In this document: piece after piece, positions 10,201 through 17,102 of the stretch
Layout of the letters: the number at the start of each line of letters is the position of its first letter
Position numbering within the stretch: position 1 is the stretch's first letter
NCBI GenBank assembly: GCA_002454425.1
Contig: DKIV01000012.1
Span: 81,779-124,816 of the forward strand
Source of the DNA: Sphingobacteriaceae bacterium UBA6709
Lineage (GTDB): Bacteria > Bacteroidota > Bacteroidia > Sphingobacteriales > Sphingobacteriaceae
Length of the DNA stretch: 43,038 bases
Direction: 5' to 3'
The notes under the pieces: model-generated
Database searches by the model: none
What the model saw: the letters and a program-made list of their open reading frames with translations, nothing else
What the model was told of the DNA's origin: nothing
Program-made: the position numbers and the translations under genes

Positions 10201-10465
10201 GTTCAATACGTTGCTTATTAAAACCAACAAATGTAAATTCAACCGCCGTAATCGTGCTGGCTTTTAACACGTATTTTCCCTCGGCATCTGTTTGTGTTTG
10301 AGCTACAGAGCCAACGGCTTTGACAGTAACTCCTGCCAAAGGATTATCATTCTCGGTAACGCGACCACGGATCGTTATTGACTGCGCGTACACTTGGGGG
10401 AGACCCATCAGTAGAGAACAAATGCAACATAGCAAGAACGGTTTAAGTAATATTTTCCTTTCCAT
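7268..10465 (-). CDS. SusC/RagA-family TonB-dependent outer-membrane transporter
   Basis: This outer-membrane porin-like transporter imports oligosaccharides using TonB energy. The ATG at 10463-10465 gives 1065 residues with a standard signal peptide (PFLLCCICSLLMGLPQVYA then Q). A carboxypeptidase-D-regulatory-like beta-sandwich (about 27-110) and the SusC signature region DEVVVVGFGSQKK follow. The plug carries PLILIDG and SILKDAGAASIYGSRAAFGVILVTTK, and the protein ends in a long beta-barrel with a C-terminal aromatic (SAGLSVIF). No STN domain is present, in agreement with control by the upstream hybrid two-component protein and not by an ECF/FecR pair. It is the first gene of the PUL operon and is preceded by a 625-bp non-coding region. 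Confidence 0.96.
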   Translation of the reverse strand: MERKILLKPFLLCCICSLLMGLPQVYAQSITIRGRVTENDNPLAGVTVKAVGSVAQTQTDAEGKYVLKASTITAVEFTFVGFNKQRIELSRLKETSKGIYELNVQLSFAEDILDEVVVVGFGSQKKTNLTGSVAVVDAKQLENRPVRNAIQSLQGLAPGLNISQNSGSMESNPAISIRGNGTIGTSSSAPLILIDGSEGSLVALNPQDIESVSILKDAGAASIYGSRAAFGVILVTTKSGKAGHTSVNYNNSFRLNAPTLLPKMMDSYTFAQYFNQADVNAGGSPHFSADHLQRILDYQNGTLKNSTIVDPNNKLYWAEGYAYGNDNNDWFDVMYRDQAFAHEHNLSLNGGTEKTTYYLSGNLMKQQGLMSFNTDHYDRYSVAAKINSKVSDIFNVNYNARLVREDYDRPAALTNSFYDDLGRQGWPTLPLYDPNGYLFSSPSPALAMKEGGQDKSTKDYIYQQLQLVLEPVKYWRTTGTFNYRTTTQFRHWDSQRLYNHDVNGDPYLFKNSSNVYEFGLKENYYNINIISDYAKSWGDHHFKAMVGGQIEKTAYRNLGVQRDGIIISSQPVLNLTSGTDINGSPVVPTVSGEYQEWATAGFFGRINYNYLEKYLLEINLRYDGSSRFRSNERWGWFPSVSAGWNIAKEKFLAEAAPYINMLKLRASYGELGNQNTNVWYPTYVTQPTGTANGSWLINNARPNSASAPGLVSSLLTWESINTKNLGLDVAFLNNRLSGSFEVFERKTFDMVGPAPQLPNTLGTAVPQTNNTDLKTRGFELSLGWNDRTTSGFGYGAKFLLSDYSTTVTRYPNAIGSLSTYRAGQKLGEIWGYQTIGIAKSNEEMNQHLGTLPSGGQNALGAQWEAGDIMYADLNGDGKVDAGSNTEADPGDLRVIGNSTPRYSFGLNLNADYKGFDFSIFMQGVMKRDYWQGGYYFWGATSKWWSTGLVDHLDYFRTGDNALGENLNAYYARPVFGSGKNQQTQTRFLQNAAYIRIKNIQLGYALPKTITKRLGVERLRIYVSGENIWTGSSVAGMFDPETIDGGSNGTVYPLTKVWSAGLSVIF

Positions 10466-10591
10466 AAATAACTGTTTGGTGATTAAAAACAAGATTTTGA
10501 TAAAGACTATAATATCTCGCATAAGCGTCTATTGATCCGAGATCAACTAATCAACGCGCAGAACTCAGCGAGTACAAGCAAAACTTCTTAA

Positions 10592-10615
10592 CGATTTCCC
10601 GGATTTCGGAAATCG
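10592..10615. promoter_or_regulatory. Inverted repeat upstream of susC
   Basis: CGATTTCC (10592-10599) and GGAAATCG (10608-10615) form a perfect 8-bp inverted repeat around an 8-base spacer. The unit GATTTC also recurs as a direct repeat inside it (10593 and 10602). It lies about 130 bp upstream of the susC ATG. It could be an operator or a 5'-leader hairpin; no direct evidence separates these. Confidence 0.4.
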
Positions 10616-10882
10616 CCAAACGCCATTAGATCATTGCAGGATGTGCTTTGAAATACCGATCAGCAAAAACCACATTACACTAATTAATTCCGAGTTGCCT
10701 CTCTATAACATTACCGAGCTTAGGCACACACAACTTTTAAGGTTTGCGTTGGCTTCTTTTAAAAAGTTTGATTGTTATTATATATCAGAGGTATTAGACG
10801 AGTATATCGTCATGAAGAATCTGGATATTTCATACGGATAAATTGGTTCAACTATTGGCAATATCGGGATCTGAAAGCGCAC

Positions 10883-10920
10883 ATAAGGGGGGCTGAATAG
10901 CAAAATAGGGGGGGTATAAT
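10883..10920. promoter_or_regulatory. Paired G-run direct repeats 21 bp apart, candidate regulator site
   Basis: A run of six G (10887-10892) and a run of seven G (10908-10914) start exactly 21 bp apart, two helical turns. Both have an ATA-type flank before the run, and AT-rich CAAA-containing sequence follows each. AraC-type output domains often bind tandem sites on one face of the helix. The sites are about 420 bp upstream of susC, so a long leader would be needed if they control it. Confidence 0.35.
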
Positions 10921-11090
10921 TGTCAAAATGAAAATGAATAGCTCATCGTTAACGGTTTGTGCTCCGGGGATAATAATATGTGTTTGTATCCTGCCACAGA
11001 GATGAAATATTGGTGGATGCTTTATTGAAAAAGTACAACGAGAATCAAAGCAATTCGGGCCATAGTTATACCTTGCTTATACCCTCGTGA

Positions 11091-14000
11091 TTATTCTCGT
11101 GATTTAAGTTCGGGAGATACAATTCTGGAACTCCGCGCAAAAGTTTTTCTGTATTTCTTAATATAATCTGTTGGTTTCAGTCCGTAAAGCTTGGCGAACT
11201 GTTCTCTGAAATATTTTATATCGTTGAAGCCACATAAGTAAGCAGCCTCACTAACATTCGTATCGCTGGTGATGAGCATCTCCCCCGCTCTTCGTAAGCG
11301 AACAAAACGTACAAATTCGTTCACCGATTTGCCTGAAATTTGCTTGATCTTTTTATAAAGGGTTGAATGACTCATGCCCAACTGTTCGGCAAGCTTCTTG
11401 ACATTGAAGTCCTGCTGATCTATATTCTGCTCGATAAAGGCGATACAACGCTCAAGTAGTATTTTTCTTTCTTCGGAGATTGTTTGCTCCTGGACGTTTC
11501 CGGAGGTCACTTCCTCAAGATGCCGGTTTTTTTTCAAATTCTTATTTCTGAGGAGTCCCTCAATACGGGCAAGCAACACTTCGTTATCAAAAGGTTTGCT
11601 GATGTAGTCGTCCGCGCCAAACCTAAGCCCCTTAATCTTATATTCAGTAGATGTACTTGCGGAAAAAAGGACGATGGGAATGGCGGCAAGTTCGGAGCTT
11701 TCTTTTATTAGCTTACAAAAATCGATACCGGAAATATCATTCATAATTACATCAGAAATAATGATGTCGGGCTTGCGTTCTTTTAATAAGGCCAGCGCAT
11801 TCTCTGCATTTTCACAATCGTATACAATGTACTTAGTTTCAAGCACTCTACGCGTATAGGCGCGAACGTCGGCATCATCATCGACAACGAGCACTGTAGC
11901 CTTATCAGAAAAAAGATCGGCTCCAAGAAGTGGCATGGTATCTACCAATACCTTGTCCTCTGTCGTATTATAAACTTCATCGAGAGGCATGGAATTTCGT
12001 ATACTTTCATCACAGATAAGCGCCTCGGGGAACTGAGCTTTGCCTTTCAAAAATCTTAAAGAGAACGAACTTCCTACTCCCGCAGTACTATCTACATGAA
12101 GCTGACCGTGATGCATTTCGGCAAACTTCTTAACTAAATAAAGGCCTATTCCGAATCCATTTTTAAGGCGTGTACGAAGTTGATAAAAGGGAGTGAATAG
12201 TCGCTCGTCTTTAACGTCAGGCAACCCGATTCCAGTATCGGTAACCGCAACAATCACCATTCCGACTTCTTCTCTGATCTTCAACCCAACACATCCATTA
12301 TCGGGCGTATACTTGAAGGCGTTGGAAAGCAGGTTAAAGAGCATGATCTCCAATTTCTCCCGATCCGCATACAATTCTATACTTGTTGGAATGACCTCAA
12401 AATCGAAAGTCATATTTCTATTTTTTGCTTGCTGCTGAAAGCATTGAAACACTTCGGTACAAACCTCAACAACATCTAGCGGGACAACACTCAAGGTGTC
12501 TTCTCCGCTTTCAGCTTTACGAAACAACAGGAGTTGATCAACCAGGCTTAACAGACGTTTGGAACTTTTATATACAGGATTGAGCTCGGCGTGCAATATT
12601 GGATCTTTTTGCATGATCTCCTTTACAGGATTAATTATTAAGGTAAGCGGTGTACGAAACTCATGAGCGATATGCGTAAAAAATGAGAGCTTCTTGTCAT
12701 TAAGTTCGTGCTCCTGCTTCACCATCAAGTTGGCAAGCTTAATTTCATATTTCATTTTCGCCTTCCCGTCTTTATAACGCAGGTAAATCCACAACATACC
12801 CACTCCCACAAGCACATAAAGACAATAAGCCCACCAGGTTCGCCACCAGGGTGGTAACACGATAATCGTTAGCTGCCGTTCATTTTTACTCCATACTCCC
12901 TCAGCATCGGTACACCGAATACGAAGCAGATAGCGCCCCTCTTGCAGGCGGGAATACGTTGCCGTGCGCGCGGTGCCCGGGTTATTCCAGATCTTGTCCC
13001 AACCCTCAAGCATATATGCATATCGTATTTTCTGCGGGGACACGAGATTTAGCGCGACGAAGTCAACAGAAAAAACAGCCTTATCAAAGGGTAAGCGGAG
13101 TTCTTTAATGGTAAAACTAGACTCAAGGCCGGCGAATCGCGGATCTTTTTGAAAAGGCACATTATTGACCTTGATGCTTGTTAAATAAACCGACGAATTG
13201 GATGTTGCAGGTTTAAGATCTTCAGGATTAAAAATGCTGAATCCGTTGATTCCTCCAAAAGCCATCGTTCCGTTATTCAAAAGAAGAGCAGCGTTATAGT
13301 TAAACTGGTTTGACTGCAAGCCATCTGAACTATAATAGTTTCTAAAACGCTTGGTGGCAGGATTAAAATTACTGAGCCCACTAAATGTACTTATCCAAAG
13401 CGAACCCTTTTTATCGATGAGGATGTTCAGCACAGCATTCCCGGCAAGGCCATCGTTATCGGAAAAGGTGGAAAATGTTCCGGTAGCGGTATTAAAATCT
13501 AACAATCCACGCCCTTCAGTAGCTACCCAAAGATGTGCTTTCCGACCATTGGCAAAGGCTCTCACGGGACTGCCCAGCAGATAGCTGATCACCTTTTGCT
13601 TCTGACGATCGAGCCTGTAAATACCGGTGAAGGACCCAAACCACATCTCTCCATCAGGATCCTGAAAAATGCTGATAATATTTTTCAGGTCAGCAAAAAC
13701 AGTAAAGCGATCCTGCTGAGCATCATATCGATAAAGCTTTCCGTCGTTACAGGTACCCGCCCAAATATGCCCATCCCGGTCTTCAAACAAAGCCCATACA
13801 TTTTTATGATTAGCCCCATCATCGAGACATGGGTAGTGACGAAACGTTTGCGAAGCGCGATCGAAGCGATCGATACCTCCCCCGTAAGTAGCCACCCAAA
13901 TATTATTGTGGCGGTCTCTGATAATATTACTGACGTTGTCGCTGGCAAGCGAGGTTTTGTTATGATAATTATGTCGAAATGTGTGGAAAGCATCTTTTTT

Positions 14001-15173
14001 TCGATCCCAGAAACACAAGCCTTCACCATCTAAACCTATCCACATATTGCCATTTTTTTCCTCAGCAAAAGCGATAATATAATCGCTGCTAAGCCCCCTG
14101 GCCTTTGCCGATGCAGTATTGACGGTAAGCATCTTCTTTCCTGAGCCGCCAATAACGTTGATTCCTCCCCTTAGTGTGCCAATCCATAATCTGCCCTTGC
14201 TATCATAAATCGCATCGTACACAGCCTCACTAGATATAGAGGCATCCTCATCATCGCTGTGATGTATACGTGTATATTTTTCACTCCGTGGATTAAGAAG
14301 AAAAACGCCATTGCCATCAGAGGAAATAAGAAGACAGGAACCCATGCCTTTTTTTATATTGGTGATATTGGCTTTTTCGACATTGCTGTTGAAAACTGCC
14401 GGTATTTCCCAGGCGTTCTTTTTTATATTGTAGCGAAGCAGGCCATTATCCCTTCCTAACCAAATATTCCCGTAGTTGTCAGGAAAAATAGTATTTCCAT
14501 GGGTGACCGAAGCATTGACAATTCTTATCTGATGAGCCTTGCGATCATATTTAGCGAGGCCATACCCAGAAATCAATAACCAAACATCACCTGATCTATC
14601 GATCTTAATGTTTAAAACCTGAAAGTCAAAAACAGAAGTCCTTCGATGGGAACCCGTCATCAGGGGGACCTGGGTTCCGGATGAGCTTTTATCAGCAAAG
14701 GAAATCAGTCCCTTCCCGGCCACCCCAACCAGCATTTGTGTACCGAGGGTATCATGCTGTAGGTCGTTTACGACGAAATTCAATTGCGTAGCTTTACCGA
14801 TCGAATGATCGAAGTAGTAAAGACGATCAAAAGTCGTAGTAGTAAGATTGTACTTAAGCGCCCCGCCTTTGGTGGCAACCCAAATATTTCCGCGACTGTC
14901 TTCATCGATATCTACTATTCGATTATTGGGAATAGAGGAGCTGTCGTTCAGTTTATTCCTAAATACAGAGAAAGAATAACCGTCATATCGGTTTAAGCCG
15001 TCAAAGGTACCAATCCACACAAAACCACGACTATCCTGATAGAGACAGGAAACAGAATTATTAGACATACCGTCGTCAATGCCGAGGCGCCGCACAGAAG
15101 TGCCTGAGGCCGCCATGCATTGAAATGTCATCAAAAAGAGGCCAATTAATATGCTGATTAGTTTCTTGTTCAT
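11091..15173 (-). CDS. Hybrid two-component system sensor/regulator (HTCS) of the PUL
   Basis: This 1360-residue one-protein signalling chain senses a glycan breakdown product in the periplasm and activates the PUL. In order it has a signal peptide (about 1-21), two seven-bladed propellers made of Reg_prop repeats such as GFVWIGTFDGLNRYDG (about 25-680) and a Y_Y_Y domain (about 690-760). A transmembrane segment follows near 775-795. The HisKA domain has HEFRTPLT with His837, and the HATPase has NLLSNAFKYTPDNG, DTGIGLP and GFGIGLYLVKKFAE. A receiver domain starts near 1095 (VLVVDDDADVR; predicted phospho-Asp1141 in ISDVIMND). An AraC-type HTH fills about 1245-1355. All key residues are present. 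It lies directly upstream of susC in the same orientation, the standard arrangement for its target operon. Confidence 0.96.
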   Translation of the reverse strand: MNKKLISILIGLFLMTFQCMAASGTSVRRLGIDDGMSNNSVSCLYQDSRGFVWIGTFDGLNRYDGYSFSVFRNKLNDSSSIPNNRIVDIDEDSRGNIWVATKGGALKYNLTTTTFDRLYYFDHSIGKATQLNFVVNDLQHDTLGTQMLVGVAGKGLISFADKSSSGTQVPLMTGSHRRTSVFDFQVLNIKIDRSGDVWLLISGYGLAKYDRKAHQIRIVNASVTHGNTIFPDNYGNIWLGRDNGLLRYNIKKNAWEIPAVFNSNVEKANITNIKKGMGSCLLISSDGNGVFLLNPRSEKYTRIHHSDDEDASISSEAVYDAIYDSKGRLWIGTLRGGINVIGGSGKKMLTVNTASAKARGLSSDYIIAFAEEKNGNMWIGLDGEGLCFWDRKKDAFHTFRHNYHNKTSLASDNVSNIIRDRHNNIWVATYGGGIDRFDRASQTFRHYPCLDDGANHKNVWALFEDRDGHIWAGTCNDGKLYRYDAQQDRFTVFADLKNIISIFQDPDGEMWFGSFTGIYRLDRQKQKVISYLLGSPVRAFANGRKAHLWVATEGRGLLDFNTATGTFSTFSDNDGLAGNAVLNILIDKKGSLWISTFSGLSNFNPATKRFRNYYSSDGLQSNQFNYNAALLLNNGTMAFGGINGFSIFNPEDLKPATSNSSVYLTSIKVNNVPFQKDPRFAGLESSFTIKELRLPFDKAVFSVDFVALNLVSPQKIRYAYMLEGWDKIWNNPGTARTATYSRLQEGRYLLRIRCTDAEGVWSKNERQLTIIVLPPWWRTWWAYCLYVLVGVGMLWIYLRYKDGKAKMKYEIKLANLMVKQEHELNDKKLSFFTHIAHEFRTPLTLIINPVKEIMQKDPILHAELNPVYKSSKRLLSLVDQLLLFRKAESGEDTLSVVPLDVVEVCTEVFQCFQQQAKNRNMTFDFEVIPTSIELYADREKLEIMLFNLLSNAFKYTPDNGCVGLKIREEVGMVIVAVTDTGIGLPDVKDERLFTPFYQLRTRLKNGFGIGLYLVKKFAEMHHGQLHVDSTAGVGSSFSLRFLKGKAQFPEALICDESIRNSMPLDEVYNTTEDKVLVDTMPLLGADLFSDKATVLVVDDDADVRAYTRRVLETKYIVYDCENAENALALLKERKPDIIISDVIMNDISGIDFCKLIKESSELAAIPIVLFSASTSTEYKIKGLRFGADDYISKPFDNEVLLARIEGLLRNKNLKKNRHLEEVTSGNVQEQTISEERKILLERCIAFIEQNIDQQDFNVKKLAEQLGMSHSTLYKKIKQISGKSVNEFVRFVRLRRAGEMLITSDTNVSEAAYLCGFNDIKYFREQFAKLYGLKPTDYIKKYRKTFARSSRIVSPELKSRE

Positions 15174-15413
15174 TCAGGATAGTTCTTCCCTTTAAATATA
15201 AGATTTCCGCGACTTAAAACGAACGAAGACCGCCCAGAATGTCCATTAGCAATAAAACAGACTCAGGATAAAGAGGGATCAAAAAAAGAAGGAAGCATAA
15301 GGAATAGAGATATTATCTGTTTTTAACCACACAGTAAACAGGCCAACAAACAATCAATATGTACTCAAAAAAAGCGAGTGATATGATTTTACTTTTTCTT
15401 AATATTTTCTTGA

Positions 15414-15443
15414 TTGAGAGTTTTTTTCTCACGAATACTTTTG
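15414..15443 (+). promoter_or_regulatory. Bacteroidota-type promoter for the ECF sigma operon
   Basis: A TTG at 15414-15416 is followed after exactly 19 bp by TACTTTTG (15436-15443), matching the Bacteroidota -7 consensus TAnnTTTG. The sigma-factor ATG is at 15450, only 6 bp after the -7 element. Transcription would therefore begin at or within a few bases of the start codon, giving a leaderless or nearly leaderless message. Confidence 0.65.
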
Positions 15444-15449
15444 TGAAGC

Positions 15450-15977
15450 ATGCTACCAGATTTAATAAACGGACTTAAAGAGGATAAGTTAGAGGTCTTC
15501 AACATCATATACGAAAGGTATCATGGCAAACTTTATAGCTTCATAAAGCTAAAAACACAGAGTGAATTTATAGCGGAGGAAGTAGTTCAGCTTACGTTTA
15601 TCACACTATGGGAACGACGACTAAAACTAAGCGAGAAGGTAGACCTCGACTTGCAGCTCTTTGGTATGGCTAAGCAAATTATGCTCGGAGAGTTACGCAA
15701 GGAGGCTCGACGAATAAAACATAACGAAAACGCGATGATAAGTCCCCTCGCGGAGAGCCTCATTAAGGCTGTTGAAAACAGGGATTTGCTGAAGCATTTC
15801 GAAAGAGAGATTGAAAACCAGCCTCGCATGCGCCGGATGGTCTATGAGCTGAGCAGAAAGAATGGCTTTAGTCATCAGGAGATTGCTGAATTATTATCCA
15901 TAAGCCCCAAAACCGTTGAAAACCATATATCCAAAGTGCTGTCGGCTTTAAAACAGTATATGTACTTGTTTCTGTAA
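15450..15977 (+). CDS. ECF-type RNA polymerase sigma factor
   Basis: This 175-residue group IV sigma-70 factor is of the large Bacteroidota family that pairs with FecR and SusC/SusD. Region 2 is visible as VFNIIYERYHGKLYSFI and AEEVVQLTFITLWERR. Region 4 with its HTH is GFSHQEIAELLSISPKTVENHISKVL near the C-terminus (about 143-170). The length is typical. It is the first gene of a run of five plus-strand genes (sigma, FecR, SusC, SusD, phosphatase). It is held inactive by the FecR protein until the transporter signals substrate. A good promoter precedes it at 15414-15443, and it is divergent from the HTCS gene across a 276-bp gap. Confidence 0.94.
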   Translation: MLPDLINGLKEDKLEVFNIIYERYHGKLYSFIKLKTQSEFIAEEVVQLTFITLWERRLKLSEKVDLDLQLFGMAKQIMLGELRKEARRIKHNENAMISPLAESLIKAVENRDLLKHFEREIENQPRMRRMVYELSRKNGFSHQEIAELLSISPKTVENHISKVLSALKQYMYLFL

Positions 15978-16052
15978 GATCATTCTCTGGTTTCGTCTAT
16001 TAAATAATTGTTAAGCATTAGGGGATACACCGTTGGTGAGCATAATGCTAAT

Positions 16053-17081
16053 ATGAAGAACGACAAACGGTATGCTCGCATACTTCAGAAGCTGATAAGC
16101 AAACCGGGACTTTTTGACAAGCTATTCTCCACCAGAGAGTGGGAAGAGCACCATGACATAGACAGCCCTACGGAAAGCCGTTCACAAGAGATGTACCATC
16201 GTATTGCGAGAAGTATTGCGGAACATAAGCAGATCAGGGAGGAACGTGCCTACCGCAAAATATACCGTATAAATCAGGCTTTCAAATATTCGGCTGCGGC
16301 AATCCTTATTATCGGTGGATTTTGGATGCTTCAATATAAGCATGCCGCTACCGGTCAGCATGTGATTATCGCAAAAGACAAATCAGAGCTCTCCCCCTTA
16401 TATACAGAACGTAGCAACAACAAGCATAATATCCAAAAGCTTATTCTACCAGATTCATCGGAAGTTAAACTATATCCGGGAAGTACCATACGCTACCTGC
16501 GGAAGTTTGCAGCTCGCAGTCGTGATATCACGTTGCGCGGAAAGGCATATTTCCATGTGAGCAAAGATCAGGAACGTCCGTTTAGCGTTGTGGCAGGAGG
16601 ACTTAGAACCACTGCGATAGGGACATCTTTTACTATCAATTCCGCGGCTGGGAAAAACACTCTTGTGAAGCTTCACTCGGGCAAAATTGTCGTGCGGCTG
16701 GAAGACGAAAGTCGGCACCTAGCTTCTGTTTACCTGAGTAAACCGGGCAACACAGTGCTATTCAATCCGGAAGCCAATATCCTAAAAACGTTGACGAAGA
16801 AGAAAACCATTAACGAGTTGGCAGCGCGGCGCATGCTCAGAAGCGGCAACATCATATCGATAGAGAACATGCCACTGTCAGATGTTATAAAGACCCTTTC
16901 CGAAGCCTACCAGGTAGAAATACTGGCAGATGTAAAAACGATTCAAAATATCACCTACACGGGAGAAGTTGACCTGGAGCATGAAGGCATCAGAAAAGTT
17001 CTTGATGTAATATGTCTTATCAATAACCTCGAGATAGAACAACAAAACGAAAATACATTCCACATACTGAAATCAAAGTAA
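16053..17081 (+). CDS. FecR-family anti-sigma factor with C-terminal DUF4974
   Basis: This inner-membrane anti-sigma factor passes an outer-membrane signal to the ECF sigma encoded just upstream. I place the start at the ATG at 16053 (342 residues), since the sequence before it is unlike the family. Cytoplasmic residues 1-77 should bind the sigma factor. A single membrane span lies near 78-94 (YSAAAILIIGGFWML). The periplasmic FecR domain (about 125-225) carries LPDSSEVKLYPGSTIRY and LRGKAYFHVSKDQERPFSV. The C-terminal DUF4974, an STN-like module (about 265-340), carries NMPLSDVIKTLSEAYQVEI. It is 21 bp from the SusC gene. All expected regions are present and nothing suggests truncation. Confidence 0.93.
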   Translation: MKNDKRYARILQKLISKPGLFDKLFSTREWEEHHDIDSPTESRSQEMYHRIARSIAEHKQIREERAYRKIYRINQAFKYSAAAILIIGGFWMLQYKHAATGQHVIIAKDKSELSPLYTERSNNKHNIQKLILPDSSEVKLYPGSTIRYLRKFAARSRDITLRGKAYFHVSKDQERPFSVVAGGLRTTAIGTSFTINSAAGKNTLVKLHSGKIVVRLEDESRHLASVYLSKPGNTVLFNPEANILKTLTKKKTINELAARRMLRSGNIISIENMPLSDVIKTLSEAYQVEILADVKTIQNITYTGEVDLEHEGIRKVLDVICLINNLEIEQQNENTFHILKSK

Positions 17082-17102
17082 ACAGAAACATCCATCTAAC
17101 TC

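Larger units (their letters stand above)
10466..11090. other. Non-coding regulatory region upstream of susC
   Basis: These 625 bp separate the end of the regulator gene from the PUL susC start. I see no believable gene; a 66-codon open frame at 10641-10841 has no recognisable content. I could not find a TAnnTTTG -7 element on the minus strand here. Two structured elements are listed separately: an inverted repeat at 10592-10615 and paired G-runs at 10887-10914. They are the best candidates for the operator of the PUL regulator. Confidence 0.55.

Noticed and set aside
10641..10841. 66-codon plus-strand frame in the susC upstream region
   Set aside because: No recognisable sequence, no promoter or partner, and it lies in the probable operator region.
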